This document shows, piece after piece, positions 35,237 to 44,003 of a stretch of 55,939 nt of DNA. The notes beneath the pieces are model-generated. The model did not search any database, had not been told where the DNA came from, and was given only the letters and a program-made list of their open reading frames with translations. The stretch lies in the NCBI RefSeq assembly GCF_900129805.1, contig NZ_FQWY01000012.1:1-55939 (forward strand), written 5' to 3'. The stretch comes from Thermosyntropha lipolytica DSM 11003 (lineage in GTDB: Bacteria; Bacillota; Syntrophomonadia; Syntrophomonadales; Syntrophomonadaceae). The position numbers were made by a program, and so were the translations under genes. Each line of letters starts with the position of its first letter. The stretch's first letter is position 1.

Positions 35237-37247
35237 AATATATACTTATGTTGTTATAGGGCTTTTAGCTGTATTGATAATTAGATTGGCCATACTTCAA
35301 CTCTGGCATAATGAGGTTTACCAAACGCAGGCCAAGCAGAATCGCATAAGGCTTCTGGCGGTAAAACCTTTGCGGGGGGAAATATATGGTTCCCGGGGCG
35401 AAGTTCTGGCAACAAATAAGTTAGTCTATACTCTCACCATATCTCCGCTGGAAGGAAATAAGGAACCGGTAATACAAAAACTAGCCGCTATGCTAGCTGA
35501 TTATTATCCGGAAATAACTGCCGATAAAATTGAGGAAAAAATAAATGAACAGCGTTACCGGTTGTATGAACCGGTAGTTATTATGCGTGATATTCCCTGG
35601 GATCTGGTAGTTAAAATTGAGGAAAATCGGAGATATTTGAGCGGAGTTGATGTAGATGTTGAACCCCTGCGCACTTATCCTCACGGTACTCTGGCCGGGC
35701 ATGTTTTAGGTTATATCCATTCCATATCCAGGGAAGAACTGGCAGAGGCAGAAGAAGGGGTTTACAATATCAACAGCCTGGTAGGAAAGTCAGGGGTAGA
35801 AAAGCAATATGAAAAATATTTGCGGGGTAAATATGGGGCTCGCCGGGTAGAAGTAGATGCCAGGGGGTACCCCATAAGGGAACTGGTTACTCTGGAGCCT
35901 GTACCTGGTAATAATATATATCTCACTCTGGATATGAATTTGCAGAAAGTAATGGAAAAAAGCATGGATGAAGTGCTTGCTAGCTTGCAAAAATCAGGGC
36001 ATCCGAAGGCTAAAGTGGGAGCTGCGGTGGCTATTGATGTAAAAACAGGCGCAATTCTGGCTATGGTAAGCAAGCCCGATTTAAATCCCGATGATTTTAA
36101 AGGCAATTTAGCACCGGAGAAAGCAGCTTATTACTTCCCTCAAGGACAGGTTTACGATCCTTTAAATCCCGGTGCGGTTACTAACCGTGCTATACAGGCA
36201 GCTTATCCGCCAGGATCCACCTTTAAACCGATAACCGGTATGGCAGCCCTGGAAGCAGGAGTAATAGATCCCTTGAAGGATTATGTCAATTGTCAGGGCA
36301 GATACTGGGTGGCGCCTTATATAAAATGTACCGGGGTACACGGCAATGTTAATTATTATAAAGCCCTGGCTGTTTCCTGTAATACCTACTTTCAGGAAAT
36401 GGGGCGCCGTGCTGGCAAAGACCAGCTGATAAGAGTAGCTTCGGAGTTTGGTTTAGGCCAGGTAACAGGCATTGACTTGCCGGGTGAAAAGCGTGGCCTT
36501 TTACCTACCCCGGAATGGAAAAGAGAAATTAATGCCTTGCTTGTTGACCGCAAGTACGAACAAAAAAGAAAGGAAATGGAAGAAAAATATGCCTTGTTGC
36601 TGCAGGAGGCTGTTTCCAAAGAAGAAAGAGAACGTCTCCTAAAGAAGAAAGCTAATGAAAAGACTATATTAGAAGCTCAGTATCAAATTGATTATAATTT
36701 TAATACCAAATGGCAGCCTTTTGATACTTTTAACATGTCAATTGGACAGGGATCCAATAATTACACTATAATTCAGCTGGCAAATTATGTGGCGGCTATT
36801 GCCAACGGCGGCAAATTAATGCAGCCTCATGTGGTAAAAAAAATAGTCAATCCCCAGGGTAAAGTGGTAAAAGAATTTAAACCGACAGTGGTAAGAAAAA
36901 TGAATGTTAAACCGGAAACTATTGCCGAAACTAAAAGGGCTATGCTGGAAGTTACGCAGCCGGGGGGAACTGCTTATCATCTTTTTGCTAATTTCCCTGC
37001 TGAGATAAAGGTGGCTGCTAAAACAGGAACAGCTGAAACAGGAAGGGCAGGCGATGATCGTAAACGGGATTTTCACGGGGTTTTTATCGCTTTTGCTCCG
37101 GCAGATGATCCCCAAATAGCTTTTGCCGGTATAGTAGAATATGGTTTTAGTGGTGGAGGATCAGCTGGCTATGTAGCCAAGGCTGTTTTTGAGCAGTATT
37201 TTGGCATAAGAGATTATATAGCGGAAATAGAAGCTACAAATGAATAG
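35205..37247 (+). CDS. mrdA: Penicillin-binding protein 2, transpeptidase of the elongasome
   Basis: 680 residues. One N-terminal membrane segment, dimerisation domain (GEIYGSRGEVLATNKLVY), and transpeptidase domain with the catalytic S-x-x-K in PPGSTFKP, S-x-N in AVSCNTYF and K-T-G in AAKTGTAE. Between S-x-N and K-T-G is a stretch of about 50 highly charged residues (DRKYEQKRKEMEEKYALLLQ and what follows) that should form a helical hairpin or coiled coil. ATG 35205 behind GAGGAGAG is chosen; GTG 35190 overlaps this ribosome site. Partner of RodA, encoded 2 kb downstream. Confidence 0.95.
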   Translation: MKSSRLEKRLKIYTYVVIGLLAVLIIRLAILQLWHNEVYQTQAKQNRIRLLAVKPLRGEIYGSRGEVLATNKLVYTLTISPLEGNKEPVIQKLAAMLADYYPEITADKIEEKINEQRYRLYEPVVIMRDIPWDLVVKIEENRRYLSGVDVDVEPLRTYPHGTLAGHVLGYIHSISREELAEAEEGVYNINSLVGKSGVEKQYEKYLRGKYGARRVEVDARGYPIRELVTLEPVPGNNIYLTLDMNLQKVMEKSMDEVLASLQKSGHPKAKVGAAVAIDVKTGAILAMVSKPDLNPDDFKGNLAPEKAAYYFPQGQVYDPLNPGAVTNRAIQAAYPPGSTFKPITGMAALEAGVIDPLKDYVNCQGRYWVAPYIKCTGVHGNVNYYKALAVSCNTYFQEMGRRAGKDQLIRVASEFGLGQVTGIDLPGEKRGLLPTPEWKREINALLVDRKYEQKRKEMEEKYALLLQEAVSKEERERLLKKKANEKTILEAQYQIDYNFNTKWQPFDTFNMSIGQGSNNYTIIQLANYVAAIANGGKLMQPHVVKKIVNPQGKVVKEFKPTVVRKMNVKPETIAETKRAMLEVTQPGGTAYHLFANFPAEIKVAAKTGTAETGRAGDDRKRDFHGVFIAFAPADDPQIAFAGIVEYGFSGGGSAGYVAKAVFEQYFGIRDYIAEIEATNE

Positions 37248-37309
37248 ATAAAAAATTGTCGAATACTGATCTCGAATAATAAGATAATTTTTTATTTCGG
37301 TTACGACTA

Positions 37310-37347
37310 AAATAGGGGTGTTTAGAAAATATATCCCCTATTTTTTT
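37310..37347 (+). terminator. Terminator after the PBP2 gene
   Basis: 9-bp stem AAATAGGGG (37310-37318) / CCCCTATTT (37335-37343) followed by a T-run. It separates the mre-mrdA unit from minCDE. Confidence 0.85.
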
Positions 37348-37422
37348 ATTTTTCATTAAAGGAAAAAAAATGAAACAATAGAATTGTTAGGAAAGAACAC
37401 CTTTTTGAATGGAGGGTTACCG

Positions 37423-38070
37423 GTGTCATCAGCAGTAAAAATTTTGGAAGGAGAAAAGATAATAAACCTTGAGATTTATGATACTTTTATGGATATGAAA
37501 AAAGGACTTAAGGAAGAAATTAGGCAAAATCAAAAGTATCGTCTGGGGGATAAAGTAAATGTTTATATAGGATATAAAAATTTAAGTCAAAAACAAATAA
37601 GGGAACTGGAAGATATTTTGCTTGATTATGGTTTACACCTTAAGGAACTTATGACTAACGGTCCGCCGGGGCAAGAAAACTCGTTTTTTTTACCCCAAAA
37701 TGAAGAAAATGCCGGTTTCCCGGCTGATATGCCGGAGTATGAAGAAACAGCACTTATTAGAAAAAATTTGCGGTCAGGGCAGAAATGCTTTGCGCGAGGG
37801 AATATAGTGATTTTGGGCGATGTAAATCCAGGAGCTGAAGTTATAGCCGGGGGGAATATTCTGGTGATGGGGGTTTTAAGGGGAATGGCTCATGCCGGGG
37901 CATTTGGAGATGAAAAGGCTATTATAGCTGCTTACAGGCTTATCCCTACTCAACTTAGAATAGCCAATCATATCACCCGCCCTCCCGATGGAGAGGTAAT
38001 CATGGTAAATACTCCGGAATTGGCACGTATAAGAGCTGGTAAGGTAGTTATTGAAAAGTTAAAAATATGA
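37423..38070 (+). CDS. minC: Septum site-determining protein MinC
   Basis: 215 residues. N-terminal FtsZ-inhibiting domain followed by a linker and the C-terminal beta-helix domain that binds MinD (FARGNIVILGDVNPGAEVIA, GGNILVMGVLRGMAHAGAFG). GTG 37423 is chosen for GGAGGG 6 nt upstream, giving the usual start of the domain; an upstream TTG (37384) has no ribosome site. minD follows after 12 nt. Confidence 0.95.
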   Translation: MSSAVKILEGEKIINLEIYDTFMDMKKGLKEEIRQNQKYRLGDKVNVYIGYKNLSQKQIRELEDILLDYGLHLKELMTNGPPGQENSFFLPQNEENAGFPADMPEYEETALIRKNLRSGQKCFARGNIVILGDVNPGAEVIAGGNILVMGVLRGMAHAGAFGDEKAIIAAYRLIPTQLRIANHITRPPDGEVIMVNTPELARIRAGKVVIEKLKI

Positions 38071-38082
38071 GGAGGAAAAAGG

Positions 38083-38880
38083 ATGAAAGGAAAAGTTATT
38101 GTTATTACTTCTGGGAAAGGTGGGGTAGGTAAAACAACAACCACCGCCAACATAGGTTCTGCTTTAGCTATGATGAATAAAAAGGTTGTTCTGATTGATA
38201 CTGACATTGGTCTGCGCAACCTGGATGTAGTTATGGGATTAGAAAATCGCATTGTGTTTGATATTGTGGATGTGGTAAATAATAACTGCAAATTAAAACA
38301 AGCACTTATCAAAGACAAAAGGTTCGAGGGGCTTTATCTTTTGCCGGCCGCGCAAACCAAGGACAAAACGGCAGTAACTCCTCATCAGATGAAAAATCTT
38401 ACTAATGAACTTAGGGGAGATTTTGATTTTATTCTGGTTGACTGTCCGGCTGGCATAGAACAAGGTTTTAAAAATGCTATTGCCGGGGCTGATGATGCCA
38501 TAGTAGTAGCTACCCCTGAAGTGTCCTCGGTAAGAGATGCTGACCGCATTATAGGTCTATTAGAAGCGGCCGGGCTCAATAATCCGCGTCTTATAATAAA
38601 CCGTTTGCGAAGCAAAATGGTTAAACGGGGAGACATGATGGATATAGGGGATATAATTGAAATTCTTTCCATAGATCTTTTAGGAGTAGTGCCTGAAGAT
38701 GAAGCTATAGTTATTTCTACTAATAAAGGAGAACCAGCTGTAACCGATAGTAATTCCAGAGCCGGAGCAGCTTATAAACGCATTGCCCGCAGGATAACAG
38801 GGGAAAATGTTCCTATCGAGTCCCTCGATGAAGGAAACTTTATGGAAAGATTTCGCAGGATGCTTAAATTAGCAAGATAG
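38083..38880 (+). CDS. minD: Septum site-determining ATPase MinD
   Basis: 265 residues. Deviant Walker A KGGVGKTTTTANIG with signature Lys, switch regions DTDIGLRNLD and VDCPAGIEQGF, and a C-terminal amphipathic membrane helix (FMERFRRMLKLA). It places MinC at the poles. GAGGAGG precedes the ATG. Confidence 0.98.
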   Translation: MKGKVIVITSGKGGVGKTTTTANIGSALAMMNKKVVLIDTDIGLRNLDVVMGLENRIVFDIVDVVNNNCKLKQALIKDKRFEGLYLLPAAQTKDKTAVTPHQMKNLTNELRGDFDFILVDCPAGIEQGFKNAIAGADDAIVVATPEVSSVRDADRIIGLLEAAGLNNPRLIINRLRSKMVKRGDMMDIGDIIEILSIDLLGVVPEDEAIVISTNKGEPAVTDSNSRAGAAYKRIARRITGENVPIESLDEGNFMERFRRMLKLAR

Positions 38881-38898
38881 GTGAGGGAGGGTATGGTT

Positions 38899-39171
38899 TT
38901 GTTAGATATTTTAAGCAAAATATTTAATAAAGACACGGTGGCCAGCAAGGATATTGCGCGGGAAAGGCTGAGGCTGGTACTGGTACATGATAGGGCTTCC
39001 GTCTCTCCCGAGTTTTTAAATGCGCTTAAAGAAGATTTGATAAAGGTTATAAAAGAATACCTGGATATAGATGAAGATGCTCTTCTGGTTAATTTAGAAA
39101 ATGAAGAAAATTCTGTGGCTCTGGTGGCTAATATTCCGGTAAGAGGATTTAAGAGGGCAGTTAATGCCTAA
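38899..39171 (+). CDS. minE: Cell division topological specificity factor MinE
   Basis: 90 residues. N-terminal MinD-contact region (SKDIARERLRLVLVHDR) and a C-terminal dimerisation domain (VALVANIPVRGF). Its presence means Min oscillation rather than DivIVA-only positioning. The start is TTG 38899, 8 nt after GAGGGAGG and matching the usual M-L-D beginning; ATG 38893 is only 2 nt from the ribosome site and less likely. Confidence 0.95.
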   Translation: MLDILSKIFNKDTVASKDIARERLRLVLVHDRASVSPEFLNALKEDLIKVIKEYLDIDEDALLVNLENEENSVALVANIPVRGFKRAVNA

Positions 39172-39186
39172 CCAAAAAAGTTAAAA

Positions 39187-39220
39187 AAAGGGGGTTAATT
39201 TACCTCCTTTTCTTATTTTT
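39187..39220 (+). terminator. Terminator of the minCDE operon
   Basis: 9-bp stem AAAGGGGGT (39187-39195) / ACCTCCTTT (39202-39210) with one G-T pair, loop TAATTT, then TCTTATTTTT. Confidence 0.8.
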
Positions 39221-39266
39221 GCAATTATTAAATAGTTTATAGTTTTATTTTAACCAAAACCTCCTG

Positions 39267-39275
39267 TGATATAAT
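39267..39275 (+). promoter_or_regulatory. Extended -10 promoter of rodA
   Basis: TGATATAAT (39267-39275), a perfect TG-N-TATAAT, 22 nt before the GTG start. Confidence 0.6.
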
Positions 39276-39296
39276 AGGCGTGGGAGGTAATATATA

Positions 39297-40433
39297 GTGG
39301 AACTTAAGAGACTTAAATTTATAGATAAATCTTTTGTTTTTGCCTGGGCTTTGCTTATGGCTTTAGGTTTAGTTGTTTTATTCAGTGCTTCCAGTGGGAT
39401 GGCCTCTGATTCTTATTTTTATGTAAAAAAACAGCTGGCAGCTATATTTATAGGTTTACTGCTGGCCTTTTTTATTATGCAATATGATTATACCCAGTTT
39501 TCACGTTACAGCTGGATTTTATATGGGATAGCAGTAGTTATGCTGCTTGCTGTACTTGTTCTGGGGCAGGAAGTGAGAGGAACTACGGGTTGGATAAGCA
39601 TAGGACCTCTTCCTCCCGTACAACCGGCTGAATTTACTAAAGTTTTGGTTATATTAGCCTTTGCTGATTTTATAAACAGGAGAAAGAGCGAATTACATTC
39701 CTTAAAAGGGATAATGCTTTGTTTGCTTTATATTGGAGTTCCTTTTGGTCTTATAATGTTACAACCTGATTTGGGTACCGGACTTGTATATATTGCTTTT
39801 ACTCTGGTAATGCTGTTAATAGCCGGAGCCAATCCGCGCATTATATGGACCCTGGTGCTAGGAGCTTTAACGGCAGCTTTTATCATGATATGGATGCATT
39901 TTCAGTTTGGCACCTGGCTACCTCTGGAAGATTACCAGATAAAGAGGCTTTTGGCTTTTATTGATCCTTATAATGATGGGCAAGGGGGAAGAGGATTTGG
40001 CTGGAATACTATTCAATCTTTAATTGCTATAGGATCAGGTGGGTTAACGGGAAAAGGGCTTTTTAACGGTACCCAGGTACAGCTTAATTTTCTTCCTGAA
40101 CACCATACTGATTTTATCTATGCGGTTATCGGTGAGGAGCTGGGGTTTATAGGGGCTGCGATAGTAATCATTCTTTACGGGGTTTTAATTTTGCGCTCTG
40201 TTTATATAAGCTACAGTGCGCGTGATTTATACGGTACCCTGGTAGTAGCCGGTATAAGTGCTATGTGGCTTTTTCATGTTTTTGAAAACATAGGTATGTC
40301 TATAGGCATTATGCCCATAACAGGGATACCCCTGCCTTTTGTAAGTTATGGAGGGAGTTCAATGCTTACCAATATAGTAGCTGTAGGTTTGATTTTAAGT
40401 GTTAATATAAGAGGCAAGAAAATCGTTTTTTAA
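39297..40433 (+). CDS. rodA: SEDS-family peptidoglycan polymerase RodA
   Basis: 378 residues with about ten membrane segments. Typical SEDS sequence: LVVLFSASSGMA near the start, QPAEFTKVLVILAFADF, and LPEHHTDFIYAVIGEELGFIG, plus GIPLPFVSYGGSSML at the end. It polymerises lipid II together with PBP2. GTG start 6 nt after GGGAGGTAA. Confidence 0.95.
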   Translation: MELKRLKFIDKSFVFAWALLMALGLVVLFSASSGMASDSYFYVKKQLAAIFIGLLLAFFIMQYDYTQFSRYSWILYGIAVVMLLAVLVLGQEVRGTTGWISIGPLPPVQPAEFTKVLVILAFADFINRRKSELHSLKGIMLCLLYIGVPFGLIMLQPDLGTGLVYIAFTLVMLLIAGANPRIIWTLVLGALTAAFIMIWMHFQFGTWLPLEDYQIKRLLAFIDPYNDGQGGRGFGWNTIQSLIAIGSGGLTGKGLFNGTQVQLNFLPEHHTDFIYAVIGEELGFIGAAIVIILYGVLILRSVYISYSARDLYGTLVVAGISAMWLFHVFENIGMSIGIMPITGIPLPFVSYGGSSMLTNIVAVGLILSVNIRGKKIVF

Positions 40434-40457
40434 AAAATTGTTAAGGGGGGTAAAACG

Positions 40458-40910
40458 GTGGATTTTAAGGCAGATGATAAAAAAAAATATGACGATGAAG
40501 ACTGGTTAAAAGAAGCCCTTCTTTTTATCCCTAACTTTATGAAGCTTATGTACCGGCTGATGAAAGATGAAAGGGTACCTAAGGGAGATAAAATTTTATT
40601 GGGAGCTACCGTAGCTTATGTATTATCTCCCTTCGATTTTTTGCCTGATGTTATACCTTTTTTAGGGAAATTAGATGATCTTCTGCTTTTAGCTCTGACT
40701 ACCAAGCGTCTTATGGATAGTGTTGATCGTGAGGTGCTGCTTTCTTACTGGGATGGGGATCAGAATCTCCTGGAAACGACGGAGAAGATTATAAATTTAG
40801 CCATAGGTTTTATCCCCCCGGGCATTTATCGCAAGTTGATAAAGAAAGCTGAATATACAAAGGAGGGAAAAAGAGAAGAGTATATTGATGTGGAATATGA
40901 GATAAAGTAG
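40458..40910 (+). CDS. DUF1232 (YkvA-like) protein
   Basis: 150 residues. Contains the DUF1232 core GDKILLGATVAYVLSPFDFLPDVIPFLGKLDDLLLLALT, a short hydrophobic hairpin found in many bacteria with no proven function. GTG start after AAGGGGGGT. It follows rodA by 24 nt and is probably in its transcript. Confidence 0.88.
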   Translation: MDFKADDKKKYDDEDWLKEALLFIPNFMKLMYRLMKDERVPKGDKILLGATVAYVLSPFDFLPDVIPFLGKLDDLLLLALTTKRLMDSVDREVLLSYWDGDQNLLETTEKIINLAIGFIPPGIYRKLIKKAEYTKEGKREEYIDVEYEIK

Positions 40911-40948
40911 AGGACAGGGTTTTTAATTCCCTGTCCATTTTTCATGGA

Positions 40949-41932
40949 TTAACTGAAGCGAGCTAGCTGTTTTTCCAGGGTTTCTTTGGCTTCTTTTACC
41001 ATGGAGGTTATGAGTTCTTCACAGGTTAATACTTCTTTAATCATACCTATAGATTGGCCGACCATAAGAGCAGCATTGTCGACTTCTCCTGTGGCCCAGG
41101 CTTCTTTAGCCCTTTGTCCGGAAAGGAGAGGGATAATTTCCGTTAAGCTTCCGCCTCTAGCTTCGATTTCCAGTACCTGCTGTGTAAGCTTGTTTTTTAA
41201 AGCTCTTCCCTGCAGGCCGACTGTTTTGCAGATGAGGGTGGTTTCATGTTCTTCGCGTTTAATAAGTTCTTCCCATATTTTAGGATGAACCGGACATTCT
41301 CTGGTAGCGATAAAGCGGGTAGCCATAAGCACTCCTTCCGCACCTAGAGCTAAAGCGGCTGCCATTTGCTTGCCGGTAGCAATACCACCGGTTGCGATTA
41401 CCGGGATATTGACACTTTCTACGATGCGGGGAAGCAAGACCATAGTGGTAACATCATCATTGAGAGGATGACCGCCTTCTTCGATGCCAGCTGCTATTAC
41501 CGCATCATAGCCGTATCTTTCAATATTTTTGGCATGGCGAACTGCCCCCACTTTATGCATGACTTTGACTCCGGCCTTATGCAGCATATCCAGATATTTT
41601 ACTGCTGGTTTGCCTGATACTTCGATCACTTCTACTTTTTCTTCGGCACAGACCTTGAAAAAATCATCAAATATTTCTTCGGTAAAGCGCATGGAAGGGA
41701 GCAGGGTAATGTTTACGCCTATAGGCTTACTGGTGAGCTGACGTGCTTTTTGAATAGCCTCTCTTAGCTCTTCTCCGGTGTTGTAGTTGCAGGCAGTTAT
41801 GTTTCCTAGCCCTCCGGCATTGGAAATGGCAGCACATAATTCCGGAGTAGCCAGCCACAACATTCCCCCGCAGATGATCGGGTATTCAATGCCAAACAAT
41901 TCTGTTATGCGGGTTTTCATGCTTATTTTCAT
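40949..41932 (-). CDS. Nitronate monooxygenase / FabK-like FMN enzyme
   Basis: 327 residues, TIM barrel. GGMLWLATPELCAAISNAGGLG at the start, KPIGVNITLLPS, AGIEEGGHPLNDDVTTMVLLP (with the catalytic His of nitronate monooxygenases) and IATGGIATGKQMAAALALGAEGVLMATRF for FMN-phosphate binding. Either oxidation of alkyl nitronates or enoyl-ACP reduction is possible in this family; there are no fatty-acid genes nearby to favour FabK. Start ATG 41932 with AGAGGGGG 7 nt away. It is read against the cell-shape block. Confidence 0.85.
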   Translation of the reverse strand: MKISMKTRITELFGIEYPIICGGMLWLATPELCAAISNAGGLGNITACNYNTGEELREAIQKARQLTSKPIGVNITLLPSMRFTEEIFDDFFKVCAEEKVEVIEVSGKPAVKYLDMLHKAGVKVMHKVGAVRHAKNIERYGYDAVIAAGIEEGGHPLNDDVTTMVLLPRIVESVNIPVIATGGIATGKQMAAALALGAEGVLMATRFIATRECPVHPKIWEELIKREEHETTLICKTVGLQGRALKNKLTQQVLEIEARGGSLTEIIPLLSGQRAKEAWATGEVDNAALMVGQSIGMIKEVLTCEELITSMVKEAKETLEKQLARFS

Positions 41933-41974
41933 AAATAGTCCCCCTCTTAAGATGTATGCTTTATGCTTAATTAT

Positions 41975-42003
41975 ATATTACAATAACAAGATATTTAAAT
42001 CAA
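41975..42003 (-). promoter_or_regulatory. Promoter of the nitronate monooxygenase-like gene
   Basis: Minus strand: TTGATT (complement of 41998-42003), 17-nt spacer, TAATAT (complement of 41975-41980). Confidence 0.65.
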
Positions 42004-42100
42004 AATATTTTTGTATCGGGTATAAAAATAAGAGTAATAAATAAAGCCCGGTTTTTATATTTATGTAAAAAAGTATGTCCTGATTAAAGGGGGAAGGGAA

Positions 42101-42673
42101 GTGTTAGGAAGTTTCCGGTGGCGGATGTTGTTGGCTTTGCTTCTGGCTATATTTGCTAGCTTATCTTTGCAATCAGGGCATAGTAGCCAGAAAGTAGTAG
42201 AGCCGGCCTTAAGATACATATTAAGAGATTACGGGGTAGAAGATAAGATTATCTCATTATTGCAGGGTAAGGAACACGAAGATGAAGTTTTACCTGCCTC
42301 TGCGGATACGATAAAGTGGCAAAAGCCCTGTGATTTTTTATATGTAGAAAAACCTTATGGCTGGTACTGGAATGAAAAAAGTAAGAGGCAGGAATTTTCA
42401 CCGGGAATAAAATGCAAAGTAAAAAATAATTCTCCGGTAAAACCTGTAATGAAAGGGATAGTAGAGGAAATAGGAGAAAACGATAAGGGAAGATATTTAC
42501 TGCTAAGACATGATGATGCCTTTTTTTCCTTATATGGAGGATTGAAAGAGATTTTAGTGCAGAAAGGGGATAAAGTAGATAAAGACGATATTTTGGGCAA
42601 AAGCACTGACTTTTTATATCTGGAAATCAGGGATGAAGAGGGGCCGATAAATCCGGAAAGCATTATCGAGTAG
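42101..42673 (+). CDS. spoIVFA: Stage IV sporulation protein FA-like, degenerate M23 peptidase fold
   Basis: 190 residues. N-terminal membrane segment (MLLALLLAIFASLSL) and a C-terminal LytM/M23 fold (GIKCKVKNNSPVKPVMKGIV, GRYLLLRHDDAFFSLYGGL, VQKGDKVDKDDILG). The metal-binding His residues of active M23 enzymes are missing: the usual H-x-H is LYLEIR. That is as expected for SpoIVFA, which holds SpoIVFB inactive until the forespore signals. GTG start behind AAGGGGGAAGGG. Directly upstream of an M50 protease, as in Bacillus. Confidence 0.85.
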   Translation: MLGSFRWRMLLALLLAIFASLSLQSGHSSQKVVEPALRYILRDYGVEDKIISLLQGKEHEDEVLPASADTIKWQKPCDFLYVEKPYGWYWNEKSKRQEFSPGIKCKVKNNSPVKPVMKGIVEEIGENDKGRYLLLRHDDAFFSLYGGLKEILVQKGDKVDKDDILGKSTDFLYLEIRDEEGPINPESIIE

Positions 42674-43525
42674 ATGAAAATTGGAAGATTTGGTAATATC
42701 AGCTTAAAGGTTAATTTTTTGGTTCTGGCCTTATGCCTTATTTGCATATTGCTAGGGTGGGGTCAGGAAATGCTGATGGTAGCAGCTGCCGTACTGGTGC
42801 ATGAGCTGGGGCACATTTTTGTAGCCCGAACTATAGGGGTTAAGGTATGGGAAGTAGAGTTTTTTCCTTTTGGCGGGCAGGCTAAAATTGAAGATTTTAC
42901 CGGCCTGCATCCGGATAGAGAGATATATGTTGCTCTGGCAGGGCCGGCAGCCAGTTTATTTACTGCAGTCGTCTTTTATTTTCTTACCGGTAAAAACCTG
43001 CATTATTTCGTAAAGGTTAATTTACTGCTGGCAGCTTTTAATATGCTGCCTGCTCTGCCTTTAGATGGGGGACGGATTTTAAGAGCTTTCTTGTCAAGGT
43101 TGCTGGGTTATAGAAAGGCGACACAGGCGGCTGCTTTTTCCGGAGTTTTTTTGGCTTTTTTACTGATGGTTTGCGGAGGATACTGTATGGTTTATGGGGA
43201 TTTAAGAGGGGTTAATTATGCCGTGATAGGAGGGTTTTTATTTTGGGGAGCCCAAAGGGAGAAATGGCTTTTAAATTATGCTTTTATGCGTTTTTTGGTG
43301 AACAAGAAAAGGGAGCTTGCCGGTAAAGGTTTTATGAAAAGCCGGCAGCTGGTGAGCTATCCTGATACGGAAATAAAAAAAATTTTAAGTACTTTAAAGC
43401 CGGAAGAATATACCCTGGTAGTAGTAGTAGATAAAGAACAGCACATACTTGGTATGTGCGGTGAAGCCGAGCTTATTGAATGCATATTGAATAAAGGCCC
43501 TTCTGCTACCCTCAAAGATTTATAA
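42674..43525 (+). CDS. spoIVFB: Site-2 type M50 protease SpoIVFB
   Basis: 283 residues. Intramembrane zinc protease: HELGH (HExxH) in the first half and NMLPALPLDGGRIL (third ligand Asp) in the second, with about six membrane segments and a C-terminal half-CBS domain (TLVVVVDKEQHILGM). In Bacillus it cleaves pro-sigma-K in the mother cell. The ATG follows the spoIVFA stop directly (TAG then ATG), indicating coupling. Supports endospore formation. Confidence 0.92.
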   Translation: MKIGRFGNISLKVNFLVLALCLICILLGWGQEMLMVAAAVLVHELGHIFVARTIGVKVWEVEFFPFGGQAKIEDFTGLHPDREIYVALAGPAASLFTAVVFYFLTGKNLHYFVKVNLLLAAFNMLPALPLDGGRILRAFLSRLLGYRKATQAAAFSGVFLAFLLMVCGGYCMVYGDLRGVNYAVIGGFLFWGAQREKWLLNYAFMRFLVNKKRELAGKGFMKSRQLVSYPDTEIKKILSTLKPEEYTLVVVVDKEQHILGMCGEAELIECILNKGPSATLKDL

Positions 43526-43556
43526 TGCTGATTTCAGGTTTTGTATTATCTGCAAC

Positions 43557-43659
43557 CTAAGCTGTGAAGGAATCGGTCATGGCTGGATGGGTAATATGGA
43601 AAGAGGAGAGGCAAAGATAGATTTCCCTCTGTGATCTGGGAAAAAGAAGCTATGTTTAG
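43557..43659 (+). ncRNA. Candidate Moco/Tuco-type riboswitch
   Basis: A 252-nt gap precedes the MoaD-like gene. CTAAGC (43557-43562) can pair with GTTTAG (43654-43659), closing a ~100-nt structure; inside, TTTCCC (43622-43627) can pair with GGGAAA (43638-43643). The tail CCCTCTGTGATCTGGGAAAAAG resembles the conserved CTCC…ATCTGGAAAGG segment of the molybdenum/tungsten-cofactor RNA motif as I remember it. The genes downstream (MoaD-like, MoeB-like, tungsten-type oxidoreductase) fit. The match is by eye; the structure is more certain than the class. Confidence 0.45.
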
Positions 43660-43777
43660 ACTGACGAAATGAATCTTCTTTTTTGGGTAGAAAAAACGGC
43701 GAATAAATTAGAATATTCAGGGCTGGATACCTGCTTATGAGGGGTTTATAATTTTATATGAATAAGGAGGGAAAGGG

Positions 43778-44002
43778 ATGCAGGTAAAAGTTAAGCTTTT
43801 TGCTACTTTCCGCAAGGGACGCTTTAAGGAAGCAGTGTTTGAGTATCCAGAAGGAACCAGAGTCCGGGATGTCATTGAGGAGCTGAAAATACCTTTAAAG
43901 GAGCTGGGAATAGTTTTTATAAACGGTAAAGATGCTTCCCTGGATGCTGAGCTTAAAGAGGGGGATGTTCTGTCTATTTTTCCCCTGGTAGGAGGTGGTT
44001 AG
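43778..44002 (+). CDS. MoaD/ThiS-family sulfur carrier
   Basis: 74 residues, ubiquitin-like beta-grasp, ending in VGGG so that the C-terminal Gly-Gly needed for adenylation and thiocarboxylation is exposed. Carries sulfur for molybdopterin (or tungstopterin) in most relatives with a MoeB partner. GGAGGG precedes the ATG. Its stop codon sits a few bases before the next ATG. Confidence 0.85.
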   Translation: MQVKVKLFATFRKGRFKEAVFEYPEGTRVRDVIEELKIPLKELGIVFINGKDASLDAELKEGDVLSIFPLVGGG

Positions 44003-44003
44003 G

